Source of the DNA: Microbacterium enclense
Lineage (GTDB): Bacteria > Actinomycetota > Actinomycetes > Actinomycetales > Microbacteriaceae
Assembly: GCF_001456955.1 (NCBI RefSeq)
Contig: NZ_KQ758467.1
Span: 418,672 to 482,671, forward strand
Direction of reading: 5' to 3'
DNA: 64,000 nt
A program made the translations under genes and the position numbers. Position 1 is the first letter of the stretch. Every line of letters starts with the position of its first letter. Shown here piece after piece: positions 51,755 through 61,227 of the stretch. A model generated the notes under the pieces. That model saw nothing but the letters and a program-made list of their open reading frames with translations, made no database searches and was not told the DNA's origin.

Positions 51755-53761
51755 CTAGGACCGGCGGGTGAAACCGCGGCGCACGATGCGTAGCAGCCCC
51801 AGGAAACCGAAGAGGCCGACCACGGCCCCGAGCGCGGCGAACAGCGTGATGGATCCACCGAGGACCGGTCCGCCGCCGGCGATGACGAGGACGACGGCGA
51901 TCACCACCGCGGCGATCGACACGAGCGTCGAGGCGATCTCACCGGTGGCGCGGGCCAGGATGCCGCTGATGTCGGATCCGTCCTGCCCACGCAGCGTGAT
52001 CCCGATGGATCCCTTCTCGGCGCCGGTGAGGAGCGCGTCGAGGCGCCGGGGTATCTGCTCCAGCCGAGCGAGGGCGATGACGGACTGCGCCTGCAGGTCT
52101 GTCGCCATCCGCGAAAGCGAGAGGGTGCGCCTCAGGAGCATGGGCATCAGGGGAAGGGCGCGCCCGGCCATGTCGAAGTCGTCGACGAGCACGCGCAGGC
52201 ACCCCTCGAGCGTGGCGAAGCTGCGGAAAGCCGACGCCAGCTCCCCGGGGAGGGCGATGCGATGCTGCCGGATCACGTCGACCATGCGCGTGAAGATCGA
52301 CCCGTGCCCCGTCGTGCGCAGATGCTCGGTGGTCAGAACGACCCCCACGTCGTGACGGAAGGCGTCGAGATCGAGATCATCGGGAACGTCGACGATCAGG
52401 AGCAGGGCATCGGCGGCGGCGACGTCGTTCTCGCTGAGCGCTGCCAGCAGGAGCGCCGTCAGATGCTGTCGACGGCTGCGTTCGATGATCCCCACCGCGC
52501 CGAAGTCGATGAGTCCCAGCGTCCCGTCGTGGCGCAGGAGAACGTTGCCGGGGTGCAGGTCGGCGTGGAAGACGCCGTAGACCAGGATCTGCTCGATCAC
52601 CGTCGACATGAGGACCTGAGCGAGGCGGTCGCGTTGCGAGACATCGAGGGAGGACAGCCGCTCGGCGGAGTCGCTGAGGGCGGTGCCGTCGACGAGCTCC
52701 ATCGTCAGGACGCGCTGATGCGAGGCGTTCGGGAACACGCGCGGCGCGCTGACCATTCCGCGTCGGACGGGCTCGGCGCGGTCGATCTCGTCGAGGGTCG
52801 CGCCGATCATCGCGGTGTTGCGGGCCTCGATCCGGTAGTCGAGCTCCTCGAGCAGAGTGGCCGTGAAACCACGCGCCACGGCTTCCAGACGCAGATCGCG
52901 CCCGACGCGCGTGCGCGCCTCGGCGCGGTGAGCGAGCCGATCGATGATGTCGGCGTCGGCCTCGACCTGCGCACGTGCGGCGGGGCGTTGCACCTTCACC
53001 ACCACGCGGGTGCCGTCGAGCAGGTGCGCGCGGTGGACCTGCGCCACGGAGGCCGCGGCGAGCGGGGTGGGATCGACATCGGCGAACACGTCGCCGATCG
53101 GGCGTCCCAGATCGTCCTCGATGACCTGCCGCACGGTGGGCCAGGGCAAAGTCGTGGCGTTCGTCTGGAGTGACGCCAAAGCGCTGAGGTACGGCTCCGG
53201 GACGAGGTCTCGCCGCGTGGACAGCACCTGACCGAGCTTGACGAAGCTGACACCGGCGTCGTTGATCGTCGCCACGATTGCGTTCGCGCGCTCCTCGGAC
53301 GTGCTCAGCTGCTCTTCGACGCGAGAGCGACCCCCGTGGAAGAGCCATCCGACGCCGTGACGCGAGGCGATGGCGAGGATCTCGAGGTAGCGACGAGTGC
53401 GCTTGCGCTGTCGCAGCGCCGCTCGGACGACATCGATCGGGTTGGGCAGGGGGCGCGTCGGGAAGATGGCTTCGCTCGCCACGAGCGCCGCGACGCCGAG
53501 CGCGAAGACCCAGGCGAGCGACAGCGCGACGAGGCCGATCCAGAGCCAGGCGTCTTCGGCGGGGATCGCACCGCCCGACTCCGCCAGCCCGGTCTGCCGC
53601 AGTGTCCAGGCCGCGGACGGCACGCCCAGCACGAAGACGAGCAGTCCGACCACGATGCTGCGCGGCCACCCCACCGCGGTACCGATGATGCGGCGCGCGA
53701 CGAAACCGACGAGCACCGCGGAGACGACGGCGGAGATCGAGATGAGGATGCTGGCGACCAC
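51755..53761 (-). CDS. UbiB/ABC1-family atypical kinase
   Basis: Protein of 668 residues. Two to three N-terminal helices (about 4-98), an ABC1 kinase domain with the KxGQ motif at 175-178 (FVKLGQVLSTRRDLVP), an Ala-rich loop 'AAASVAQVHRA', catalytic 'HADLHPGN' and metal-binding 'LIDFGAVG', and two C-terminal helices are seen. Family members bind ATP and support isoprenoid-quinone or lipid metabolism. In an actinobacterium that uses menaquinone the target is unclear. Confidence 0.92.
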   Translation of the reverse strand: MVASILISISAVVSAVLVGFVARRIIGTAVGWPRSIVVGLLVFVLGVPSAAWTLRQTGLAESGGAIPAEDAWLWIGLVALSLAWVFALGVAALVASEAIFPTRPLPNPIDVVRAALRQRKRTRRYLEILAIASRHGVGWLFHGGRSRVEEQLSTSEERANAIVATINDAGVSFVKLGQVLSTRRDLVPEPYLSALASLQTNATTLPWPTVRQVIEDDLGRPIGDVFADVDPTPLAAASVAQVHRAHLLDGTRVVVKVQRPAARAQVEADADIIDRLAHRAEARTRVGRDLRLEAVARGFTATLLEELDYRIEARNTAMIGATLDEIDRAEPVRRGMVSAPRVFPNASHQRVLTMELVDGTALSDSAERLSSLDVSQRDRLAQVLMSTVIEQILVYGVFHADLHPGNVLLRHDGTLGLIDFGAVGIIERSRRQHLTALLLAALSENDVAAADALLLIVDVPDDLDLDAFRHDVGVVLTTEHLRTTGHGSIFTRMVDVIRQHRIALPGELASAFRSFATLEGCLRVLVDDFDMAGRALPLMPMLLRRTLSLSRMATDLQAQSVIALARLEQIPRRLDALLTGAEKGSIGITLRGQDGSDISGILARATGEIASTLVSIAAVVIAVVLVIAGGGPVLGGSITLFAALGAVVGLFGFLGLLRIVRRGFTRRS

Positions 53762-53785
53762 GGGGTCAGCGTAGCCCGCGCGGTC

Positions 53786-53965
53786 TCAGCCGATCAGTGC
53801 GAGTCCGCATTGGGGACACCGCCACGCGGCACCCCGGCCCACCTCCCAGGGCTGCGCGGCGTGCAGGCACTCCGGGCAGTTCGGCGCGAAGCCGACCTCG
53901 GCGTCATGGATCTCACCGGTACCGGCGGTGCCGGCGGCGGGAATCGGGAGCGGTGTGGTGTCCAT
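53786..53965 (-). CDS. small zinc-ribbon protein
   Basis: Protein of 59 residues from the ATG at 53965 (GAGGAGG upstream). Two knuckles, CPEC and CPQC, 20 residues apart, form a zinc ribbon. The N-terminus is short and flexible. It is probably a small nucleic-acid- or protein-binding module; the partner is unknown. Confidence 0.75.
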   Translation of the reverse strand: MDTTPLPIPAAGTAGTGEIHDAEVGFAPNCPECLHAAQPWEVGRGAAWRCPQCGLALIG

Positions 53966-54110
53966 GGACCTCCTCGGTGTCGCATGCACATCTTGACATG
54001 CGCATGCGGAGCAGTGTTCGCGTCATCCACAGGGCGCTCCCGTAGCGGCGCGGCCCCCGCGGTGGTTCTCGGGAGGCCGCCCCGGGAGCCTGTCGTCCCT
54101 TTCGCGACGC

Positions 54111-54335
54111 TCACCGGCGCAGATGGCGGAACGTCTTCTTCGCACGCTTCTCGGCGGCCGCCGCCGCCTTCTCGGCGGCCTTGCGACGACGCTTGCGAGC
54201 GCGAGGATCGTTCCACAGCCGGACCAGCTGATGGCCCACCGACTCGCGGCTCTTCACCTCGACCCGCGGGGTGCGGGTGCCCACGACGTAGGCGATCAGC
54301 AGGGCGGCGCCGATCAGGATGATCTTGTTGCGCAT
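54111..54335 (-). CDS. small membrane-anchored basic protein
   Basis: Protein of 74 residues: one hydrophobic helix at residues 3-19, then a soluble tail ending in a Lys/Ala/Glu-rich basic helix ('RARKRRRKAAEKAAAAAEKRAKK'). It may bind nucleic acid or phospholipid near the membrane. The gene at 54405 lies 69 bp upstream on the same strand and may share the transcript. No named family is recognised. Confidence 0.75.
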   Translation of the reverse strand: MRNKIILIGAALLIAYVVGTRTPRVEVKSRESVGHQLVRLWNDPRARKRRRKAAEKAAAAAEKRAKKTFRHLRR

Positions 54336-54404
54336 GGCATCCTCCGTTCGGACGGACCCGTGCGCCGGGCCGTCATCGAGGAGACGTGTCGAAACGCGGA
54401 TTCG

Positions 54405-55436
54405 TCACGCCGACCCGGCGCCTTCGGAGTCCTCGCCGTGCTCTTGACGGATCCGCCGTCCCTCGGCGACGTCCTTCTCCTCCTTCTCGCGGGCCTTCTC
54501 GATCTTGGCGGTGTCGCGCGGCGGGAGTTTCAGCTCGCGCTCGGCGGGGATGCCCGCCTGCAGCTGTCGGCCGCGCTCGAGTTCGGCATCCAACTCCGCA
54601 CCGAAGAGGATCGCGATGTTGGCGATCCACAACCACAGCAGGAAGACGATGACGCCCGCGAGCGAGCCGTACGTGCGGTCGTAGTTCGAGAAGTTCGCGA
54701 CGTACACGGCGAAGCCGAGTGTCGCCACCGCGAGGATCAGGATGGCGACGACGGCGCCCACGCTGATCCAGCGGAACTTCGGCTGCTTCGCGTTGGGAGA
54801 GCCGTAGTAGAGGATCGCGAGGATCACCACCACGACGGCCAGCAGCACCGGCCACTTCGCGATGTTCCAAGTCGTGACCACGGCCGTGCCCAGCCCGAGA
54901 CTTTCGCCGACGGCCTCGGCGAGGGGGCCGGAGACGACCAGCAGGAGGGCCGCGAGGGCGACGAGGACCACCGTGACGACCGTCAGCAGCAGCTGCACCG
55001 GGAGGAGCTTGTAGAACGGGCGGCCCTCGTCGATCTCGTAGATGCGGTTCATTCCGCGTCCGAAGGCGCGCACGTACCCGGATGCCGACCAGATGGCGAG
55101 GACGAGGCCGGTGACCAGGGCGAAGCCCGCGGCGGGTGAGGAGGCGAGCTCGCGCACCGGTTGCTCGAGCAGGTCGATGGTGCCCCCGGGAGCGACATCG
55201 CGCACGATGCCGAGCACCGTGTCAGCGGCGGCGTCGCTCTGGCCGACGACGCCGAGCAGCGAGAAGACGGCGATGAGGCCGGGGAACAGTGCGAGGACGC
55301 CGTAGTACACGAGGCTCGCGGCGATGTCGGTGCATTGGTCGGAACCGAACTCGCGGATCGTCTTCTTCAGAACGTACTTCCACGACCTCTTGTGCAGGTC
55401 GGTGGGGGAGTCGGGCTTCGCTTCGGTCGTCGACAT
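54405..55436 (-). CDS. YihY/BrkB-family membrane protein
   Basis: Protein of 343 residues with six membrane helices and YihY/BrkB signatures: 'DIAASLVYYGVLALFPGLIAVFSLLG' and 'YDRTYGSLAGVIVFLLWLWIANIAILFGAELDAELER'. The charged C-terminal tail ends in 'EDSEGAGSA'. Once thought to be a ribonuclease, the family is now viewed as membrane transport or envelope proteins of unknown mechanism. Confidence 0.92.
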   Translation of the reverse strand: MSTTEAKPDSPTDLHKRSWKYVLKKTIREFGSDQCTDIAASLVYYGVLALFPGLIAVFSLLGVVGQSDAAADTVLGIVRDVAPGGTIDLLEQPVRELASSPAAGFALVTGLVLAIWSASGYVRAFGRGMNRIYEIDEGRPFYKLLPVQLLLTVVTVVLVALAALLLVVSGPLAEAVGESLGLGTAVVTTWNIAKWPVLLAVVVVILAILYYGSPNAKQPKFRWISVGAVVAILILAVATLGFAVYVANFSNYDRTYGSLAGVIVFLLWLWIANIAILFGAELDAELERGRQLQAGIPAERELKLPPRDTAKIEKAREKEEKDVAEGRRIRQEHGEDSEGAGSA

Positions 55437-55524
55437 GGGAGGGGCCTTTCGCGGGGGGACTCCCGGTCTACGGCGGGTCGCGCGGATCCGTCGCGCCCGT
55501 TGACGTCGCCCCGGCTCCTATGGA

Positions 55525-55554
55525 AGACGCCCCGGCCGAACGGCCGGGGCGTCT
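55525..55554 (-). terminator. 13-bp GC hairpin terminator after ugd
   Basis: AGACGCCCCGGCC and GGCCGGGGCGTCT pair perfectly with a GAAC loop, 16 bases past the stop of the UDP-glucose dehydrogenase gene. Confidence 0.75.
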
Positions 55555-55570
55555 CACCAGCGAGGGGTCG

Positions 55571-56896
55571 TCAGGGGCGCCCCATGCCGAAGTAGGTCCA
55601 GCCGGCCGCGCGCCACGCGGCGGGATCGAGGCAGTTGCGTCCGTCGACCACGACGCGCCCGCGCGCGAGCGACGCGGCGTGCTCGGGGGAGAGGTTGCGG
55701 CGGTACTCGTCCCATTCCGTGACGACGATGACGGCGTCGGCGTCGCGCAGGGTCGTGTCGAGGTCTTCTTCGTAGGTCAGCTGCGGGTGGATGCGTCGCG
55801 CGTTCTCGATGGCGGCGGGGTCGGTCAGCGTGACGCGGGCGCCCAGACCGTGCAGGCGCACGGCGACGTCGAGGGCGGGCGAGTCGCGGATGTCGTCGCT
55901 GTGCGGCTTGAACGCCGCCCCGAGGACGGCGACCTTCTTCTCGAACACGCTGCCCCCCAGCGCCTCGGTGGTCAGTTCGACGGCGCGGTCGCGACGGCGG
56001 AGGTTGATCGCGTCGATCTCACGGAGGAAGGCGACGGATTCGCCGCGGCCGAGCTCTTCCGCACGGGCCGAGAACGCCCGGATGTCCTTCGGCAGGCAGC
56101 CGCCGCCGAAGCCGATGCCCGCGCCCAGGAAGCGCCGGCCGATGCGCGCGTCGTGACCGATCGCGTCCGCCAGCGTCGTCACGTCGGCGCCGGTGACCTC
56201 GGCGATCTCGGCGATCGCGTTGATGAAGCTGATCTTGGTCGCGAGGAACGCATTGGCCGACACCTTCACCAGCTCGGCGGTGGCGTAGTCGGTGACGATG
56301 AAGGGAGTGCCCTTGTCGATGGAGGGATGGTAGACCTCGCGCAGCACCTGCGCCGTGCGCTCGCCCTCCGCGGAAGGGGCGCCGTTCTCGGTGGGGACGC
56401 CCGCGACGAGGCGGTCGGGGTCGATGGTGTCCTGAACCGCCCAGCCCTCGCGAAGGAATTCGGGGTTCCACACGAGCGTGGCCCCGCGCCCGGCCACGCG
56501 GGGCGCGAGACGAGCAGCGGTGCCCACGGGGACGGTCGACTTGCCGGCGACGATGTCGCCCTCGCTGAGGTAGGGGAGCAGGCCGTCGACGGCCGCGTCC
56601 ACGTAGGTGAGGTCGGCGGCGTACCCGCCGGCCTGCTGAGGGGTTCCGACGCCGACGAAGTGCACCTTCGCGCCCTGAGCGGCTGCCATATCGGTGGTGA
56701 AGGACAACCGGCCGGAGGCGATTCCCTCGGTCAGGATCTCCTGCAGTCCGGGCTCGAAGAACGGTGCTTCGCCCTTGCTGAGCGCGGCGATCTTGCGCTC
56801 GTCGACGTCGATGCCGACGACGTCGTGACCGATGGATGCCATGGCCGCGGCGTGCACGGCCCCCAGGTAGCCGCAACCAACTACAGACAGACGCAC
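55571..56896 (-). CDS. ugd: UDP-glucose 6-dehydrogenase
   Basis: Protein of 441 residues: N-terminal NAD fold (VVGCGYLGAVHA), middle helical domain, catalytic Cys267 in GFGGGCLPKD and a C-terminal UDP-sugar domain. It oxidises UDP-glucose to UDP-glucuronate, a precursor for acidic EPS. GDP-mannose dehydrogenase is the main alternative; the FGGGCLPKD form favours UDP-glucose. It follows sugar transferase copy 2 by 79 bp and is probably cotranscribed with it. Confidence 0.9.
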   Translation of the reverse strand: MRLSVVGCGYLGAVHAAAMASIGHDVVGIDVDERKIAALSKGEAPFFEPGLQEILTEGIASGRLSFTTDMAAAQGAKVHFVGVGTPQQAGGYAADLTYVDAAVDGLLPYLSEGDIVAGKSTVPVGTAARLAPRVAGRGATLVWNPEFLREGWAVQDTIDPDRLVAGVPTENGAPSAEGERTAQVLREVYHPSIDKGTPFIVTDYATAELVKVSANAFLATKISFINAIAEIAEVTGADVTTLADAIGHDARIGRRFLGAGIGFGGGCLPKDIRAFSARAEELGRGESVAFLREIDAINLRRRDRAVELTTEALGGSVFEKKVAVLGAAFKPHSDDIRDSPALDVAVRLHGLGARVTLTDPAAIENARRIHPQLTYEEDLDTTLRDADAVIVVTEWDEYRRNLSPEHAASLARGRVVVDGRNCLDPAAWRAAGWTYFGMGRP

Positions 56897-56975
56897 GATG
56901 AAACCCTTTCAGGTGAGTGTCGCCCCGTGCCGGCGGAGGCGCCGACTCGCGGGGAAGGGACGGAATGAGAGTGTG

Positions 56976-58523
56976 TCACGCGGCCGTTTCGCCCGGAGCC
57001 AGGGCGGCGCGGGCGGTGCGACCGAGGATGACGAAATCTCCGAGGAGGGTCCAGTTCTCGACGTACGACAGGTCGAGCCGGACGGACTCCTCCCAGGACA
57101 GGGAGGAACGCCCGCTGACCTGCCAGAGACCGGTGATACCGGGCTTGGCGAGGAAGCGGCGGTGGACGTGGTCGGCGTAGACGGCCACCTCCGAAGGCAG
57201 CGGCGGGCGCGGGCCCACGAGCGACATCGATCCGCCGATCACGTTGAACAGCTGGGGCAGTTCGTCGAGGCTGTATTTGCGCATGACGCGTCCGATGGGC
57301 GTCACACGGGGGTCGTTCTTCATCTTGAACAGGACTTCGTTGCCCGAGTCGCGCTGCTGGACGGCGAGCTGGGCGAGGAGCTCCTCGGCGTTGACGACCA
57401 TCGAGCGGAACTTGATCATCGTGAACTCGCGGCCTCGGAAGCCCACCCGTGTCTGACGGAAGAAGACCGGACCGTCGCTGGATAGGCGCACCGAGAGCAT
57501 GAGGAAAGCGAGGAGCGGGCTCAGCAGGATGACGCCGATGGAGGCCGCGACGAGGTCGACGGTGCGCTTGAGGAAGCTCTGCCCGCGAGAGAACTTCGGA
57601 GTCTCGACGTGGATCAGCGGGAGCCCGGCGACGGGGCGCGTGTGCAGACGAGGGCCGGCGATGTCGACGATGCTCGGAGCCAGCACCAGGTGCTGCCTGC
57701 CGGCCTCCAGGCTCCACGAGATCTCTTTGACCTTGTCGGCGGGCAGGTCGTCGGCGCTCGTGACGGCCACGGTGTCGGCGCCGGTGACCGCGAGGGCGCG
57801 TGACACGTCTCCGACATGGCCCATGACCGGGATCTCGGTGCCGGGGATGACGTCGGCGATCTTGCCGTTCGGAACGCAGGCCCCCACGACGCGGTACCCC
57901 GCGCTGGGCATGCGGGCGAACTCACGGGCCAACTGGGTGACGGAGCTCAAGGATCCGACGAGCAGCACGTTCGCCGAATAGCGCCCCTTCGCGCGCTGGA
58001 CGATCAACCACTGCCGCCAGACCCATCGGGTGAAAAGGAGGACGGCGATGCCCAGGGGGAGGCTGATGAGGAGGTAGCCGCGCGCGACGTCGATCTGCGT
58101 CAGGAACGCGATGATGGCGACGGCGCCGAAGAGGCGGAAGCTCGCGTCGGCGATCCGGACGTACTCGGCCGACCCGGTGCCGATGACGCGGTCGCTGCGC
58201 GACTCGACGAAGGCGAGGGCCCACATCCAGGTGGCGATGAGAATGGCCGAGAACGTCCAGTACGACAGGTCGGTGATGCGACCGTCGGCGCGAGCGGCCA
58301 ATTGCGCATTGCCCAGACCGAACCAGAGCAACTGCGTGCCGTATACGACCCAGATGAGCGACAGCAGATCGGTGATGACGAGGTTGCGACGGTAGGTGCG
58401 GCGCCACGGGTCGCGCGGATACATCGGTGCGGGCTGTTCCACCTCGACGGGAGCACTCGGCGCGTGCGCGATCTGCTCTTCCGGATCCGATGCGGACGCG
58501 CTGTCCCGAAGGTCGATTGTCAC
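56976..58523 (-). CDS. polyprenyl-phosphate sugar-1-phosphate transferase (EPS), copy 2
   Basis: Protein of 515 residues from the GTG at 58523, chosen because GGGGGGAGG precedes it by 8 bases; an upstream GTG at 58562 is less likely. Domain order is as in copy 1 (47564-49039): five helices, Rossmann-like domain ('NVLLVGSLSSVTQLARE'), catalytic tail with KFRSM, 'RKYSLDELPQLFNV' and 'SLVGPRPPLP'. Two paralogs suggest two start sugars or two polymers. It forms an operon with ugd. Confidence 0.93.
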   Translation of the reverse strand: MTIDLRDSASASDPEEQIAHAPSAPVEVEQPAPMYPRDPWRRTYRRNLVITDLLSLIWVVYGTQLLWFGLGNAQLAARADGRITDLSYWTFSAILIATWMWALAFVESRSDRVIGTGSAEYVRIADASFRLFGAVAIIAFLTQIDVARGYLLISLPLGIAVLLFTRWVWRQWLIVQRAKGRYSANVLLVGSLSSVTQLAREFARMPSAGYRVVGACVPNGKIADVIPGTEIPVMGHVGDVSRALAVTGADTVAVTSADDLPADKVKEISWSLEAGRQHLVLAPSIVDIAGPRLHTRPVAGLPLIHVETPKFSRGQSFLKRTVDLVAASIGVILLSPLLAFLMLSVRLSSDGPVFFRQTRVGFRGREFTMIKFRSMVVNAEELLAQLAVQQRDSGNEVLFKMKNDPRVTPIGRVMRKYSLDELPQLFNVIGGSMSLVGPRPPLPSEVAVYADHVHRRFLAKPGITGLWQVSGRSSLSWEESVRLDLSYVENWTLLGDFVILGRTARAALAPGETAA

Positions 58524-58785
58524 GACCTGTGCCTCCCCCCGATCGACCTGCGTCGATCCCACCTCGCGAACACTAACAGGCGAAAGTCACCCGTCGATTC
58601 ACCTGCTAGAGGTCTTCATACGCCCGAAATGTGAACGGGGCGTGCGTGGTCGCGCCGTGATGTGACGCATTCGTCCCCTTCGTCGCGTTCCCCTACACTC
58701 GGGCGCGCACCATCCGCGAACGGCTGAGGTCGCAGTCTCGCGTCGCGGGACGACAGCCGCGCCGCGGGCCGCGAAAGGGGCTTCG

Positions 58786-59877
58786 ATGACACGCGTCTCA
58801 ATGTCGTCTCGGCGCGCCCGTCGCCGACGCCGGGCGGCCGCGCTCGTCACCACGGTCACCGTGGGTGTCGTCATCGTCGCCGCCGTCGTCGGCGTCTTCG
58901 CCTTCGCTCTCCTGCGTCCCGATCCGTCGTCGGTCGCGACGCCGGTCGACTCGTCCCCCGCGCCGACACCCGCTGTCGCATCCTCCACCGTCGGGCCCAC
59001 CCCGGACGCGAGTGCGACGGTCTCGTCGACGCCCGAGCCTCCGACGCTGCCGGCCGCACAGGCGTGCGACCGGGAGACCGTGTTGAGCGTGTGGGCTCAC
59101 CCCGACGACGACATCATCTTCGCCAATCCAACCATTTCCGACGCGATCGCCGCCGGAGACTGTGTGCGGACGGTGTTCGTGACCGCGGGCGATGCGGGCA
59201 AGGGCGACGGCTATGTCGAGGCCCGGGAGCTCGGCATCCTCCACGCGTACAACGACATGCGCGGGGTCGACGGACTGTGGGACACCACGGAAGTGGTGTT
59301 GCGGACCGGTCTGCACGCGCGACGCCTCACCCCGCAGGGGGATCCGCGGGTCTCGGTCGTCTTCCTCCGCCTGCCCGACGGCAACATCACGGGCGCGGGC
59401 TTCGCGGCGACGGGGTACGAGACGCTGGGACGGCTCCTCGACGGGGAGGTCCCGACGCTCGCGCCCGTCGGGGGCGGTCCCGACGTGTCGCGAGAACAAC
59501 TGCTCTCGTCCGTCACGGAGCTCGCCACGGGTTTCCACCCGTCGCGTCTGCTCACCCACATCCCGCGAGGGAGCGCCTTCGCCCCGGGGGACCACCCCGA
59601 TCACTCGGTCGTCGGCAGCATCGTTCGCGACACGCTGTCCACGGACCCGGCGGTCGGGCCCGGCATCCGGTACTTCGTCGGGTATCCGTCGAGAGACCTG
59701 CCGCGCAATCTCGACGGCGCGATCCTGGATGCCAAGGTCGACACCTACCGCATCTATACGCAGCAGGACGAAGTCATCCGGTGCGCGGATCGCGCGGCGT
59801 GCCTCGGGACGCGCAACTTCGGGGAGTGGCTCCGTCGGTCGTACCCGAAGACCGAGGCCGAGCTGCAGATCGACTGA
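58786..59877 (+). CDS. exported PIG-L/LmbE-type deacetylase, copy 1
   Basis: Protein of 363 residues. A basic N-terminus and membrane helix (about 18-43) are followed by a Ser/Pro/Thr stalk (45-90) and a PIG-L domain outside the cell. The metal site is AHPDDD with His105, Asp107 and Asp108, plus the later 'GDHPDHSVVG'. Family members remove N-acetyl groups from sugars. An extracellular member may modify EPS or cell-wall amino sugars. TACACT at 58694 is a possible -10. Confidence 0.85.
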   Translation: MTRVSMSSRRARRRRRAAALVTTVTVGVVIVAAVVGVFAFALLRPDPSSVATPVDSSPAPTPAVASSTVGPTPDASATVSSTPEPPTLPAAQACDRETVLSVWAHPDDDIIFANPTISDAIAAGDCVRTVFVTAGDAGKGDGYVEARELGILHAYNDMRGVDGLWDTTEVVLRTGLHARRLTPQGDPRVSVVFLRLPDGNITGAGFAATGYETLGRLLDGEVPTLAPVGGGPDVSREQLLSSVTELATGFHPSRLLTHIPRGSAFAPGDHPDHSVVGSIVRDTLSTDPAVGPGIRYFVGYPSRDLPRNLDGAILDAKVDTYRIYTQQDEVIRCADRAACLGTRNFGEWLRRSYPKTEAELQID

Positions 59878-59882
59878 ACGGG

Positions 59883-60101
59883 TCAGTCCTCGCCGATCGA
59901 CTCCTCGACGGCGGAGCGGGCGTCGCGCTCCGCGATGATCTCGACGAAGTCCTTCACGGGTGCGTCGGCGTAGCGGTTGACCGCGACGACGGCCTCATCG
60001 TGGATGACGTCGGGCGCCGCCTCGGGGAAACGCGCCGCAACGCGCTCCTCGACGCCGGCGATCGTCTGCTCCTTGTCGAAGCCTTCGGCTCGTTGTGTCA
60101 T
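59883..60101 (-). CDS. small three-helix-bundle protein
   Basis: Protein of 72 residues, all helical, with 'GVEERVAARFPEAAPDVIHDEAVVAVNRYADAPVKDFVEIIAERDAR'. This matches the three-helix-bundle dimerisation domain (DUF3562-like) found in actinobacterial small proteins. GAGG stands 7 bases before the ATG. It probably shares a transcript with the PEBP gene (9-bp gap). Role is unknown. Confidence 0.8.
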   Translation of the reverse strand: MTQRAEGFDKEQTIAGVEERVAARFPEAAPDVIHDEAVVAVNRYADAPVKDFVEIIAERDARSAVEESIGED

Positions 60102-60110
60102 CGTCGTGCC

Positions 60111-60635
60111 TCAGTGGCTGTAGGTGCCGTGCAGGATCGCGCGGCCCAGGGTGGCGAACGCCAGTGCGAACGAGACGGCGGCCGGGGTGGCGTCGGGCTC
60201 GACGCCCAGGGTGTCCTCGCCGACGGCATGGACGACGAAGAAGTATCGATGCGGCTGGTCGCCGGGCGGGGGAGCAGCCCCCATGAAACCGGCCTCCCCG
60301 CCGTCGTTGCGCACGTGGAAGGCGCCGTCGGGAAGCGTCGCCGAGGCGGCACCCGTGGGCAGCTCGCGGGTGTCGGCGGGGAGATCGACCAGGACCCAGT
60401 GCCAGAAGCCGCTGGGCGTGGGGGCGTCGGGGTCGAAGCACGTGACGGTGAACGATCTCGTTCCCTCCGGCACCTCGGACCAGCGCAGGTGCGGCGAGGT
60501 GTTGCCCGCATCCGCGACCTGCGCGTCGTCGAGCGGCCCACCGTCGACGATGTCATCGCTGGCGACCTCGAACGATGCCGTCGCCGGCAGGAGCGGGTAG
60601 GGATCGGGCGTCTGCGCGCGGGTGAGATCGACCAT
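60111..60635 (-). CDS. YbhB/YbcL (PEBP/RKIP) family protein
   Basis: Protein of 174 residues from the ATG at 60635 (AAGGTG upstream). PEBP signatures are 'NTSPHLRWSEVPEGTRSFTVTCFDPDAPTPSGFWHWVLVDLPA' and 'GFMGAAPPPGDQPHRYFFVVHAV', which form the phosphate/anion-binding pocket. Bacterial members bind phospholipids or peptides, or inhibit proteases. No signal peptide is seen, so it is cytoplasmic. Confidence 0.9.
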   Translation of the reverse strand: MVDLTRAQTPDPYPLLPATASFEVASDDIVDGGPLDDAQVADAGNTSPHLRWSEVPEGTRSFTVTCFDPDAPTPSGFWHWVLVDLPADTRELPTGAASATLPDGAFHVRNDGGEAGFMGAAPPPGDQPHRYFFVVHAVGEDTLGVEPDATPAAVSFALAFATLGRAILHGTYSH

Positions 60636-60716
60636 GAACGGCACCTTAGGAGCGTCGTCCGAACGGACGGCAGGGCTTGCTCCCGCGCGACCGGACGGAT
60701 AGGGCGGGTGATCGGC

Positions 60717-60998
60717 TCACGGGACGATCGCCAGCAGCGAGCGCGCCGCGTCGTGGCATCCGTCCGGGGCGGGGAGCCCGTAATCGACCTCGACGACCGT
60801 GCGCAGCTCCGCCGCAAGTTCGCCGATGGAGGGGCGGACGTCGAGAGCCTCGAGGATGGGCAGGATCAGGTCGTCGTACTCGTCGTCGGGCCAGGCGCGA
60901 CTGATCCGATGGACGCCGATCGGATCCCACTCGTTCAGCACCGCCCGCACGCGGAGGGCTACGGGCGACAGTGACCGTGGCGGTGAGGAGGTCTGCAT
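60717..60998 (-). CDS. conserved small protein, 93 residues
   Basis: The protein has 'VRAVLNEWDPIGVHRISRAWPDDEYDDLILPILEALDVRPSIGELAAELRTVVEVDYG', a pattern I know from small uncharacterised proteins, some of them near toxin or immunity genes. No toxin is seen next to it. The ATG at 60998 has no clear ribosome binding site. The function is unknown. Confidence 0.65.
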   Translation of the reverse strand: MQTSSPPRSLSPVALRVRAVLNEWDPIGVHRISRAWPDDEYDDLILPILEALDVRPSIGELAAELRTVVEVDYGLPAPDGCHDAARSLLAIVP

Positions 60999-61227
60999 AC
61001 GGCGAGTGTCACCACCGTCCTTAGGTGCGCGCTGAGGATCGCCGATGCGTCGGGTGCATACCGATGGCACGGCGTCGGTCGTCATCGGATGATCGAGCGA
61101 CCGGCGCGGATGGCACGCCACGGTGCGTCCGGACGATCGTGCGGAGCGCGATAGCGTCGAGGGGCGCCCTCGGGCGCGACGTACCCGAAATCCGTCGCCG
61201 GGGGGCGCATCACAGGACGGAGTCGCC

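Noticed and set aside
59064..60974. A 636-codon plus-strand open frame
   Set aside because: It starts inside the PIG-L gene in another frame and runs antisense through three supported genes.
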